Assembly: GCF_022565915.1 (NCBI RefSeq)
Contig: NZ_JAJOYX010000002.1
Location: 690,293-754,292, forward strand
DNA length: 64,000 bases
Origin: Nesterenkonia sp. LB17
GTDB taxonomy: Bacteria > Actinomycetota > Actinomycetes > Actinomycetales > Micrococcaceae
Direction: 5' to 3'
Made by a program: the position numbers and the translations under genes. Positions 16,417 through 26,100 of the stretch are shown here, piece by piece. The notes under the pieces are model-generated. The model saw nothing but the letters and a program-made list of their open reading frames with translations. It did not search any database and had not been told where the DNA came from. Numbering within the stretch: the first letter of the stretch is position 1; each line of letters starts with the position of its first letter.

Positions 16417-16465
16417 CGGATAGGGTGGTTTCGGCGCATCAGCCATATCCGTTGAAAGGACTTCG

Positions 16466-16933
16466 ATGAGCATTCGACTTGAGACCGGCGACGTCGCTCC
16501 CAGCTTCATCCTGCCGGCTGCCGGCGGGGATTCGGTGAGTCTGGACCAGCTGCGCGGACAGAAGGTCATCCTCTATTTCTATCCCAAGGCCTCCACCCCT
16601 GGATGCACCACCCAGGCCTGCGACTTCCGTGACTCACTGGACTCCCTCGCCGCCTCGGGCTATACGGTGCTGGGAATCTCCCCGGACCCGGTCTCGGCTC
16701 TGGACAAGTTCACCGACGAACAGTGCTTGAGCTTCCCGCTCCTCGCCGACGAGGACCACGCGGTGGCGGAGTCCTATGGCGCCTGGGGTGAGAAGAAGAA
16801 CTACGGTCGCGTCATCGAGGGCCTGATCCGCTCCACGATCGTGCTCGACGAGGACGGCAAGGTCACGCTCGCCCAGTACAACGTCAAAGCCACCGGCCAT
16901 GTCGCACGCCTGCGCGAGAAGCTCGCAGCATGA
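16466..16933 (+). CDS. bcp: thioredoxin-dependent peroxiredoxin, Bcp/PrxQ type
   Basis: 155 residues, full length. The peroxidatic cysteine C47 is in STPGCTTQACDFRD and C52 is the candidate resolving cysteine, the E. coli Bcp pattern. It reduces hydrogen peroxide and organic or lipid peroxides with electrons from thioredoxin in the cytoplasm. ATG start preceded by GAAAGGAC. It is monocistronic, and a GC-rich hairpin near 17007-17022 may end the transcript just before the tRNA-Leu promoter. Confidence 0.95.
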   Translation: MSIRLETGDVAPSFILPAAGGDSVSLDQLRGQKVILYFYPKASTPGCTTQACDFRDSLDSLAASGYTVLGISPDPVSALDKFTDEQCLSFPLLADEDHAVAESYGAWGEKKNYGRVIEGLIRSTIVLDEDGKVTLAQYNVKATGHVARLREKLAA

Positions 16934-17033
16934 GCCCTTCGGCGCAGTTCTGACCCGAGTCCCGACCTGCGCCAGATGGCGGGCGTCGCACTCGCGGCCC
17001 GCACCCTGCCCGGGTTCGGGCCCGGCTCTCCTG

Positions 17034-17039
17034 TAGACT
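17034..17039 (+). promoter_or_regulatory. -10 element for tRNA-Leu
   Basis: TAGACT lies about 45 bases before the mature tRNA. The -35 region is weak and I cannot place it with confidence. Confidence 0.4.
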
Positions 17040-17084
17040 GAAATGTCGCCGCGGGGAGGTCAAAGCACTCCCCCAGCGACATCT

Positions 17085-17168
<84 letters not shown>

Positions 17169-17182
17169 TTTCAATCTGCTCC

Positions 17183-17592
17183 CGCGGCGAATCTGACCAG
17201 CACCGTCGGTGATGCGTTGGAGATCTGCCGCGGTGAAGAAGCCCAGCGGCACCACCACGTCCTGGATATCGGGGCATGATCCTCGCCCGACTGCGGGTGA
17301 CCAGCCGCAGAAGACCCGATTTCCGCAGAGCGGCGATCAACCGGGTGAACCGGGCGTCTGACCAGGCCGTGTAGTAGCCGACCCCTCCAGCCCTGAACCG
17401 GTCCAGCAGGACCTCGCGTTCATCGCAGCGCATCAGTCGCACAGTCACCGCCCGCTCACCGAAATGCATGCGCCGGGGCCTGCTGAATCCCGGCTTCAGC
17501 CCCTCCCGCGTGGCGACTTCGCGGGCCCGCAGCGCCGCGCAGGTCTGCCGGCCCAGTGCGCCGGAGGAGCCGATCACCAGGATCTTCCCCAT
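17183..17592 (-). pseudogene. decayed NAD(P)-binding oxidoreductase-like gene
   Basis: From an ATG at 17592 the minus strand reads MGKILVIGSSGALGRQTCAA, the opening of a Rossmann-fold NAD(P)-binding protein with GSSGALG. The homology fades by about residue 30. Further down, good-looking protein appears only after a frame change: PDIQDVVVPLGFFTAADLQR near 17200-17280. The starting frame then runs on through the tRNA-Leu gene, so it cannot be an intact gene. It is best read as a frameshifted or internally deleted relic. The family is uncertain. Confidence 0.45.
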
Positions 17593-17697
17593 GGGTCGAT
17601 CAGGGCGCACGGATGGGTGACGCGGAAGGGGCTCAGGTAGTCTGAACGGCGACCAGCGGGCATCCCGCAGGTCCTGCCCCGATCGAGAGGACGCGAG

Positions 17698-19344
17698 ATG
17701 CATTCACCCATGCAGCGCCGTCGCTTTCTCGGGGCGCTCGGCCTGGCGGGCACTGCCGGTGCCCTGCAGTGGCCGGCTTCGGCGTTCACCCCCGGCTCCG
17801 CAATGCAGGCCCGCGCCACCGAAGTCCCCGAGGTGAACGAGCCGCGCGGCGTCGTCCTCTCGGGCGTCTCCTCCGTGGAGTCGATGGACCCTGCGCTGTC
17901 GGTGGACACCGAGACCGCGCGGGTCTGCCGGCAGGTCTTTGAGACCCTCGTCGGGATCGACGGCGAGACCGGCGCCACCGCTCCGCTGCTGGCTACGGAC
18001 TGGGAGGCCAGCGACGACGGGTTGACCTATACCTTCACCCTGCGCGAGGACGTGCTCTTCCACGACGGCAGCGAACTGACCGCCGAGGTGGTGGTCGCGA
18101 ACTTCCGGCGCTGGGGCCGGATGAATGAGCTGCTCGGCTCCGATGCCCCGGCGCGGACCACGCTGGCCTTCGAGTCGCTCTTCGGCGGGTTCTTCGACGA
18201 CGAAGACTGCCTGCTGGAATCGGTGGAGGCGGCCGGGGAGTTCACAGTGGAGCTCACCCTGTCCGAGCAGCTGGTGTTCCTCCCGCAGGCGCTGGCGATG
18301 CCTGCCTTCGGGATCGCCTCCGCCGAGGTGCTCTCCGACGCTGATCCGGAGCGGCTCGCCCGCGAACCCCGCGGCACCGGGGCGTACCGGCTTCTCAGCG
18401 TGGACCCCGAGGAGGTGGTGCTCCAGGCGTTCGAGGACTACTGGGACGGCGAGCCCCCTGCCGAACGGGTGGTGGTGCGCACCCTGCCCCGTTCCTTCGA
18501 TCGGCTGCGTGAGCTGCAGCGCGGCAAGGTCGATGTCTATGACTACATCACGGCGGACAATCTTCGCTCTCTGGTGCAGTCGGGCCGGCTGATCCTGCAG
18601 CGGGACCCCTTCTCGGTCCTCTACCTCGGGTTCAACCAGGATCACCCGGTGATGGGGGATGTTCAGGTGCGCGAGGCGGCGGCTCGCGCCATCAACCTCA
18701 ACACCCTGGTCGAGTCCTTCTTCCTGGAGGGCAGCCGGCCCGCCTACCAGTTCACCCCGGCGGCGCTGGGGGTCCACTCGGAGCAGGCCACACGCTATGG
18801 CTACAACGTCGAGGAGGCCCAGGAGCTGCTGGCGGACACCGGATATGACGGTGAGCCGCTGCGCTTCTACTACCCGATGAACGCGACTCGCAGCTACTTT
18901 CCCCGTCCCGAGGCGGTGTTCGCCTCGATCGCCCGCGACCTGACGGCGGTAGGGTTCAACATCACTCCCCGACCGGTGTCTTGGGACGACGGGTACGTGG
19001 ATTCGCTGCTCGATGATGACGATCGAGCCATGCACCTGTTGGGACGCAACGGCGGCTACCGGTCGCCGCACTCCTTCTTCGGTCCGCTCTTCTCGCACCA
19101 GACGTCCGAGTTCAACTACGACTCCGCCGAGGTCCGCGAGCTGATCCAGGACGCGCGCAGCGAGGATGACGAGCAGTCACGCAATGACATATATAGGGAG
19201 ATCGCCGACATCGTCGCAGAGGACCTGCCAGCGCTGCCACTGGTGCACCCGATCTCCGGAGTGGCGCTGGGCCGGGGCGTCGCGGACTATCCGATGTCCC
19301 CGGTGCTGCATGAGCTCTTCAAGGACATCACTCCGGCCGATTAG
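17698..19344 (+). CDS. orphan oligopeptide-type ABC solute-binding protein (SBP family 5)
   Basis: 548 residues. A twin-arginine type signal peptide (QRRRFLGALG, then a hydrophobic core to about residue 30) predicts export through Tat. There is no lipobox cysteine, so attachment is unclear. SBP family 5 features are TATD-WEASDDGLTYTFTLRE-like and VLFHDGSELTAEVV near 100-135, and repeated TGAYRLL-type motifs. These receptors bind peptides, opines, nickel or sugars. No permease or ATPase gene adjoins. The start has GAGAGGACGCGAG upstream. An in-frame Met at codon 5 is an alternative. Confidence 0.85.
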   Translation: MHSPMQRRRFLGALGLAGTAGALQWPASAFTPGSAMQARATEVPEVNEPRGVVLSGVSSVESMDPALSVDTETARVCRQVFETLVGIDGETGATAPLLATDWEASDDGLTYTFTLREDVLFHDGSELTAEVVVANFRRWGRMNELLGSDAPARTTLAFESLFGGFFDDEDCLLESVEAAGEFTVELTLSEQLVFLPQALAMPAFGIASAEVLSDADPERLAREPRGTGAYRLLSVDPEEVVLQAFEDYWDGEPPAERVVVRTLPRSFDRLRELQRGKVDVYDYITADNLRSLVQSGRLILQRDPFSVLYLGFNQDHPVMGDVQVREAAARAINLNTLVESFFLEGSRPAYQFTPAALGVHSEQATRYGYNVEEAQELLADTGYDGEPLRFYYPMNATRSYFPRPEAVFASIARDLTAVGFNITPRPVSWDDGYVDSLLDDDDRAMHLLGRNGGYRSPHSFFGPLFSHQTSEFNYDSAEVRELIQDARSEDDEQSRNDIYREIADIVAEDLPALPLVHPISGVALGRGVADYPMSPVLHELFKDITPAD

Positions 19345-19462
19345 CCCCCGCCCCTGGGCGGCGGCGGATTTCCCGGGCCTGCGCGGGCGCAGGTAGAGTC
19401 GATTCAAGGACAACGCGTACCACCCCCGGGTCTCATCAGGGGGAACACTCAAGGAGAATTCT

Positions 19463-20974
19463 GTGGCCAAGTCATCGTCGACAAGCGCTCAGCAGTCCAG
19501 TGAAGGACAGAAGTTCGACGTCGTGCTCATCGGCGCCGGGATCATGTCCACCACTCTCGGCGCCATGCTCAAGGAGCTGGAGCCGAACTGGTCCATCGGG
19601 CTGTTCGAAGCGCTGGACCAGGCGGGCCAGGAGTCCTCCGATCCATGGAACAACGCCGGCACCGGCCACGCAGCGCTGTGCGAGCTCAACTACACCCCGC
19701 GCGGGGCGGACGGCAAGGTCTCCACCGCGAAGGCCCAAGGCATCAACGAGCAGTTCACCGTCTCCAAGCAGCTGTACTCGCACTGGGTCAAAGAGGGCAC
19801 GATCGGTTCGCCGCGCACGTTCATCAACGGACTGCCGCACATCAGCTTCGTCTGGGGCGACAAGAACGCCCAGTACCTGCAGGACCGCTACGATGCGATG
19901 AAGGCCCAGCCGCTCTTCTCCGACATCGTGCACACCGAGGACCACGCGGAGATCGCCGAATGGGCCCCGCTGCTGATCGAGGGACGTGATCCCTCCCAGC
20001 GGATCGCCGCCTCGAAGTTCGACAGCGGCACCGATGTCGACTTCGGCTCACTCACGCGTCAGCTGGCAACACATCTGGACAGCAGCGGCGCGGACCTGCA
20101 CTACGGCCACGAGGTGCAGTCGATCAAGCGCGGGGTCGACGGCCGCTGGGACATCAAGGTCAAGGACAAGGCCACCGGAGACCGCAGCGTGGCCAGTGCC
20201 CGCTTCGTCTTCGTCGGCGCCGGCGGCGGCGCGCTGGGACTCCTCCAGGGCGCCGGCATCGACGAGATCAAGGGCTTCGGAGGCTTCCCCGTCTCCGGGA
20301 AGTTCCTGCGCAGCACCGACCCTGCAGTCGCCGCGCAGCACCACGCCAAGGTCTACGGCCTGGCCTCGGTGGGCGCACCGCCGATGTCGGTGCCGCACCT
20401 GGACACCCGATTCGTCGAAGGCCGACGCACGCTGATGTTCGGCCCCTATGCCGGGTTCTCCACAAACTTCCTCAAGAGCGGCTCCTTCATGGACCTGCCG
20501 CTCTCGGTCCGCCCGCACAACCTGCTGCCGATGCTGCAGGTGGGCAAGGACAACACCGATCTGGTGACCTATCTGGTCAAGGAGGTCACCAAGTCCTCCC
20601 GCTCGAAGTTCGAAGAGCTGCACGCCTTCTTCCCCAGCGCCGGCTCGGATGCCTGGGAGATGATCACTGCCGGACAGCGCGTGCAGGTGATGAAGAAGAA
20701 CGACAAGGGCAAGGGCGTGCTGCAGTTCGGCACCGAGCTGATCTCTGCCCGGGACGGCTCCATCGCCGGCCTGCTCGGCGCCTCCCCCGGCGCCTCCACC
20801 GCGCCGTCGATCATGTTCTCGCTGCTCGAGCGGTGCTTCGGCGCGCAGATGGACCGCTGGCGTCCGAAGCTGGAACAGATGGTCCCCTCCTTCGGCCGGG
20901 CGCTCAACGAGAACCCCGCGCTGCTCTCCGAGGTCACAGCTGACACCGTCGCGACACTGCAGCTGCAGCCCTGA
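19463..20974 (+). CDS. mqo: malate:quinone oxidoreductase
   Basis: 503 residues, typical. FAD-binding motif VVLIGAGIMSTTLGAML begins at about residue 21. Conserved WNNAGTGHAALCELNYTP and GGFPVSGKFLR stretches identify the Mqo family. It is a peripheral membrane flavoenzyme that oxidises malate to oxaloacetate and passes electrons to quinone, a TCA-cycle step that often complements or replaces malate dehydrogenase in Actinobacteria. GTG start with AAGGAG seven bases upstream. The 118-bp leader region carries a CCTGCG/CGCAGG hairpin (about 19378-19393). The hydrolase gene follows after 3 bases. Confidence 0.95.
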   Translation: MAKSSSTSAQQSSEGQKFDVVLIGAGIMSTTLGAMLKELEPNWSIGLFEALDQAGQESSDPWNNAGTGHAALCELNYTPRGADGKVSTAKAQGINEQFTVSKQLYSHWVKEGTIGSPRTFINGLPHISFVWGDKNAQYLQDRYDAMKAQPLFSDIVHTEDHAEIAEWAPLLIEGRDPSQRIAASKFDSGTDVDFGSLTRQLATHLDSSGADLHYGHEVQSIKRGVDGRWDIKVKDKATGDRSVASARFVFVGAGGGALGLLQGAGIDEIKGFGGFPVSGKFLRSTDPAVAAQHHAKVYGLASVGAPPMSVPHLDTRFVEGRRTLMFGPYAGFSTNFLKSGSFMDLPLSVRPHNLLPMLQVGKDNTDLVTYLVKEVTKSSRSKFEELHAFFPSAGSDAWEMITAGQRVQVMKKNDKGKGVLQFGTELISARDGSIAGLLGASPGASTAPSIMFSLLERCFGAQMDRWRPKLEQMVPSFGRALNENPALLSEVTADTVATLQLQP

Positions 20975-20977
20975 TCC

Positions 20978-21766
20978 ATGGCGCGCCTAGAGTTTCCGGC
21001 CCCGGAGTCTGTGCGGACCCCGGCAGGGCTGACGCTGCACACCTGGACCCATGCAGACCCGACCGGGCCCCCGGTGCTGCTCATCCACGGCTTCGCCAGC
21101 AGCACGCTCTACAACTGGGTGAAGACCGGCTGGCTCGATCCGCTGGCGGGGACTGGGCGCAGCATCATCGCCGTCGACCTGCCCGGTCACGGCGCGTCTC
21201 AGGACCTCAACCCAGTGGACGTCCGGGTGCGGGACATCCTCTCCGATCTCGGCTCGCACCTGCAGGAGCAGGGGCACGAGACGGTCGCCGTCCACGGGTA
21301 CTCGCTGGGATCCCGTCTCGCCTGGGAGTTCAGCGCCGCCCACCCCGAGATGGTCACGCACCTGATCATGGGCGGCTCCCCCACCGATGATCGCCTCGGT
21401 GCGCTGAAGGCCAAGCAGGCCCGGCTCTGGGTGCAGGAGGGCGTGCGACCCGTCGACGACCTGACGCGGAATCTGGTGACCCTGGCCGGCGCCCTGCCAG
21501 GAGCGAATGTGCCCCATACCGTGGAGCTGCTGCTGAGCCTCTCGGTGGACCCCTACGACCCCGCCGCGGCCGTGCCGCCGGTGCCGACACTGGTGGTGGC
21601 CGGTTCAAGAGACGAGATCGCCGCGGAGGCCGCCTCCCTGGTGCCGCTGGTGACCGCCCAGGGCGCCGTCGCCGCGTTCGTCCAGATCCCCGAGCGCGAT
21701 CACATCAATGCGGTGACCTCGCGGGACTATAAGGCGGCTGTCCTCAGCTTCCTGCAGGCCGGCTGA
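20978..21766 (+). CDS. alpha/beta-fold hydrolase
   Basis: 262 residues. Nucleophile elbow GYSLGS (about residue 108), an oxyanion-hole HGFAS near residue 36, DLPGHGAS near residue 69, and a late HINAV histidine. The acid residue is probably the aspartate of AGSRDE. Substrate unknown. It starts three bases after the mqo stop, so the two genes are probably co-transcribed and translationally coupled. It ends 9 bp before the convergent MFS gene. Confidence 0.85.
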   Translation: MARLEFPAPESVRTPAGLTLHTWTHADPTGPPVLLIHGFASSTLYNWVKTGWLDPLAGTGRSIIAVDLPGHGASQDLNPVDVRVRDILSDLGSHLQEQGHETVAVHGYSLGSRLAWEFSAAHPEMVTHLIMGGSPTDDRLGALKAKQARLWVQEGVRPVDDLTRNLVTLAGALPGANVPHTVELLLSLSVDPYDPAAAVPPVPTLVVAGSRDEIAAEAASLVPLVTAQGAVAAFVQIPERDHINAVTSRDYKAAVLSFLQAG

Positions 21767-21775
21767 GGTCAGCGT

Positions 21776-23152
21776 TCAGTCCGGGCGGCCTGCAGCCGCC
21801 GGGTGCTCGACGCGGGACCCGGGGCTGCCCCAGAGCTGTCCCGAGAAGACCACGACAGCGGCCACCACGCTTCCCGCAGTGACCACCGCGGCCGAGGCGC
21901 CGGTGCCGAGCTCATCGGCGGCGACCCCTGCCAGGGTGAGGCCGAGTGCGAGCCCCAGCAGCATTCCCCCGGCGACGGCGGTGAGTGCGGTCGGCACCCG
22001 ATGAGCCGGCACGCCGATCGCCAGACCGGCATAGAGTCCGAGCACCAGCCGTCCCAGCACCGCTGACTGCAGCACGGCGATGATGCTGAGCAGCAGCAGC
22101 GACGTCAGCCCCTCGGGCAGCCACACGGCCAGCGGCAGCAGGAGCAGACTCAGCACGAACAGAGTCGTGGCATGCAGCCTCCGTCGCCTCAGCATCAGCG
22201 GTGCGGTGAAGCTCGAGCGCCTCCAGCGTGCGCAGACCACCCCCGCGGCGGCCATCAGTCCCAGCGTGACCGCGAAGAGACTGGGCCGGAACAGGGTCTG
22301 GGCGGCGTCCAGCACCGTGATCCAGAGTCCGCCCAGCACCAGTCCCATGGTGGCGACCAGGACGATCGCTGCGCTGATGCGCCGCGCCCAGTCGGTCGGG
22401 TGCGGCGGCCGCCGGATCTCCGGCGAGCCAAGCTCCGACTGCCCAAGCTCCGGCTCTCCCCGCTGCGCGGGCTGATCGGGAGCGAGTCCGCGCTGTTCCA
22501 GGAGCTGCTGCTGGGCGTGTTCTGCTCCTCCCAGGGGCAGTCGCGCAGTGTCTGGCGGGACCTCGGTGGGATGAGCGCGATCCACCGCGTAGAGCGGCAC
22601 CGCGACCGCGGTGAGCACCGCTGAGCTGAGCAGGCCCACGGTGGGCCCGAAGCTGAAGCTCAGCAGAGCCAGCAGCAACGGCGCTGTGATCAGTGCAGCG
22701 TCATCGAGCCGGGCTTCCGCGCGCAGTCTCTGGCGCACCGAGAACCCTCCTGACCGGGTCGAGCTGACCGCCCGGCTGAAGGTGGCCGCCGCAGGGGTGC
22801 TCAGACCCGCGCCGAGCGTGAAGACCAGGAGCAGCGCATAGATCGTCGCATTGGAGGTGAGCGTGTCGCCCCGGGTGAGTCGTTCCACGCTGCTGACCAT
22901 CAGGACCAGCATCAGCACATGCGCGATGGCGCTGCTGAGCAGGACGTTGCGCACACCGAAACGCTCGGCTCCTGCGATGGCCGCGGGGGCGGAGATCGAG
23001 ATTCCGACGAGCGCTGCGGCGGTGAGGGTGGCGGTGGTGAACATCGATCCGGTGCTGGCCGCCGATGCCGCCATGACACCCACGGGCAGCATCGGGCCAG
23101 GCATTCGGGCCGCCAGTGCGACCGTCTTGTTCATCGTGGACCAGCGGCTCAT
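21776..23152 (-). CDS. MFS-type transporter, translationally coupled to sbcC
   Basis: 458 residues, about twelve predicted hydrophobic spans, split by a hydrophilic Gln/Glu/Pro-rich loop (about 205-255). General MFS topology and the small-residue-rich first spans support an exporter-like permease. I do not see the classical motif A clearly, so the subfamily is unknown. The ATG overlaps the sbcC stop by 4 bases. Sharing an operon with the SbcCD nuclease is unusual and suggests a response linked to DNA damage, or simply gene order. Confidence 0.7.
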   Translation of the reverse strand: MSRWSTMNKTVALAARMPGPMLPVGVMAASAASTGSMFTTATLTAAALVGISISAPAAIAGAERFGVRNVLLSSAIAHVLMLVLMVSSVERLTRGDTLTSNATIYALLLVFTLGAGLSTPAAATFSRAVSSTRSGGFSVRQRLRAEARLDDAALITAPLLLALLSFSFGPTVGLLSSAVLTAVAVPLYAVDRAHPTEVPPDTARLPLGGAEHAQQQLLEQRGLAPDQPAQRGEPELGQSELGSPEIRRPPHPTDWARRISAAIVLVATMGLVLGGLWITVLDAAQTLFRPSLFAVTLGLMAAAGVVCARWRRSSFTAPLMLRRRRLHATTLFVLSLLLLPLAVWLPEGLTSLLLLSIIAVLQSAVLGRLVLGLYAGLAIGVPAHRVPTALTAVAGGMLLGLALGLTLAGVAADELGTGASAAVVTAGSVVAAVVVFSGQLWGSPGSRVEHPAAAGRPD

Positions 23153-26100
23153 GGGATGACCATCTCGGTGGTGGATCCGGTGCGGTGCCGGTGGATGCGC
23201 AGCTGGGTCGGGATGACTCGGTGCATCTCGGTCACGTGGCTGACCAGTCCCACCCGGCGGCCCTCACCCTGCAGCCGGTGCAGCGCGCTCATGACGTGTT
23301 CCAGCGTGTCCTCGTCCAGCGAGCCGAATCCTTCATCGATGAACAGGGACTCCATGCCGATCCCGCCCGACTCGGCCTGGACCACCTCGGCGAGCCCCAG
23401 CGCCATCGAGAGCGAGGCCATGAAGGTCTCGCCGCCTGAGAGCGAGGAGGTGGGCCGCTCGACGTCGCTGTGGTCGTCGTGGACCTTCAGCTCCAGCCCG
23501 CGCAGTCCGCGCCCGCCCGCCTCGTCGCTGTGACGCAGCCGGTACCTGCCCTCGGACATCGTGGCCAGGTGACGGGTCGCCGCCTCCGCCACACGCTCGA
23601 GGCGGGCGGCCAGCACGTAGGTGGTCAGCGTCATCTTCAGCGAGTTCTCCGGTCCGGCACCATTGATGGTCGCAGCCAGCTCGCTTCGCATGCGCTGCGC
23701 ACCCAGCGCCGCGTCACGATGCCGCAGCGCCGTCAGAAGCTTGGCGCTCATGTCCTCGACGGCCTCACGCTGCGCGTCGAAGCGGAGCAGAACCGCCGTG
23801 GCGTCCCGTGCGGCCTGCGCGGCGGATGCGCTGAGCTCGGCTGCGGCGTGCAGCTCCTCGGCTCCGGGCCGGATCTGACCTTCATCATGGCGACGCCTGC
23901 CGGCCTGGATGTCGTCCTGCGCGGACTCATAGTCGAGCTGTGTCTTGAGCTCATCCCAGGTCTGCACGGTCGAAAGGTGGCCGTCCAGAACATGCTCAGG
24001 CAGCTGCGCGGCCTGAAGCTCCGCTGCGTCGGCGAACTCTGAGCTCGCAAGCTGGGCGGCGGCCCCGGTCTGGGCCCGATCGCGGTGGGACTGCTGGACA
24101 GCGGCGGCCTCGATCCGCGCCTGCGCATCGCGCAGCCCCTGCAGCACTCGCTCGAGCGCCTCACGGCGCAGCTGCAGGGAGTCGTAGGGGCCCCGAAGCC
24201 CCTCCAGCGCCGATGCGAGTTCGCTCGCCTGTGTCCGCTGCTGCGTGAGCGTGGCCTGTGCCCGTTCAGCACTGTGCCGTGCCTCGGCATGCCGGGCCTG
24301 GACGCGCTGTCGCTCGGCAACGTCGGCGTCCAGACGCTCGCGCAGCTCGCGCTGATCCGATCTGCGCTGTTCGGCGTGGATGAGAGATCCACGCGCCTGC
24401 GCCAGGTCGGCCTCGGTGCGCTCGATGTCGATCTCCGCATGTTCCGCAAGCTCAACGAGCACCGCGTCGTGCTGTTCGGTGACGCTTCGACGTTGGATCG
24501 CAGCTTCACGGAGCTCATCCCGGGCGTTCTGCAGCAGCTGCTGCGTCTGTTCCACCTCCTCCCGGGTGACGTCAGGATCCTCGTCCACCGCCGGATGGGG
24601 GTGATCGGTGGATCCACACACCAGACAGGGCATGCCGTCCTCGAGCTCGCCGGCGAGCTGTAGAGCCATGTTGCGCAGGTAGCTCTGAAGCCGCTGTTCG
24701 TGCTCACGCTTCATCTCAGCGTGGGCGCGTTCGCGCTCTTCCTGCTTGTCGCCCCAGCTCGCGCATCGGGCGGCGAGTGCATCCCGGGTGCGCTGGGCCT
24801 GCACGCGGGTCGCGAGCAGCTCAGCATCGGCGCGGGCCGCGTCTCTGGCGGCTTCGAGCTCTTCCGGATCCTCCAGCTGCTGCTGCAGCGCCTGCTGCGC
24901 GGCGCCCAGGCTCTCCTGCTGCACTGCCAGGTCCTCGGCCTCGGCCTGGGCCTGCTCGTGCTGCTGCTGGATCTCGGCCGCAGCCTGGAGCAGCTGGTCG
25001 AGCCGAGTCTCCAGCTCATCGGTGTCAGATCCTGAGAGCCGAGCGCGCAGCGCGATCAGCTCCTCGATGGCCGCACCGACCTCAGCGGGGGCGGGTTCCT
25101 GGTCCAGGGTGGTCAGCACACGGGGAGCGGCGACATCGGGCTGGCGTGCGGCGAACCCAGCCAAGGTCGACTCGGCCTCCTGGGTCACCTTCGAGGCGGC
25201 CGCAACGGCGGCCCGATGTTCCTGGGACGCGTCGGCGGCGGCGTCGAACCAGGTCTGGATCAGCTGCGCCGCCTCATGCCGACGCAGCTGCGCTCGAAGC
25301 GCCGTCACGTCCTCGCGCTGCTTCTCGTGCGCCGCGTGCCGTGCTGCATGGTCGGTGAAGCGGCGCAGGGTCTCCTCACGGACGCGCAGCTCCTCCTGCA
25401 CGGCCGAGGCGTCTTGTGCCGCGGAGTCGGCAGCCTCGGCCCCCCGGCGCAGCTGGGCGAGCCGGGTCGTGATGGCCCGATCCACACGCTCGCTCAGCTC
25501 CACCTCGCTGAGCTCCGTGAGCTCCGCCTCCTGCAGGGCTGGCAGCGCCTCGGGCTCGTCGCGCTCTGCGGGACTGCCCCGTCCAGCGGCACCCGGCTCA
25601 GCGGCACTCAGCTCAGCAGGACCCGGCTCGGCATCGGCAGGCGCGGGGAGCATCGCCAGCGCGGCCTGGGTGAGGTTCTCGCGGTGCATCGCGATCCTGG
25701 TGTCGCTGTCTTTGAGCTGCTGCTCGGCCTCCCGGGCCATCTCCCGAAGGTGCTTCTCCAGCAGGGTGAACCGGTCGGTGTCGAAGAGCCGCTCGAGGAG
25801 GTCCTGCTTGTCCTTGCTGCTGGCGTGCAGGAAATGCGCGAAGGCGCCCTGAGGCAGCAGGATGACCTTGGTGAACTGGTTCAGGTCCAGTCCGAGCATC
25901 CGCTGCATCTCATCATTGGCCGCCTGGATGCCGGAGGTGTAGGGCACCCAGGCGCCGTCCTGGAAGAATTCGACGACGACGCGCTGCCCGACCTCACGCT
26001 GGCGGCTCGCGTCGCGCTTCTGCGGGCGGCCGTGATGCGGTGAGCGCCAGACCCGGCAGCGGCGCCCGCCCTGGGTGAACTCCAGCGTCACCGACGGCTC

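Noticed and set aside
17704-19098. 464-residue minus-strand frame opposite the solute-binding protein
   Set aside because: Antisense shadow; the plus-strand gene has signal peptide, ribosome-binding site and family motifs.
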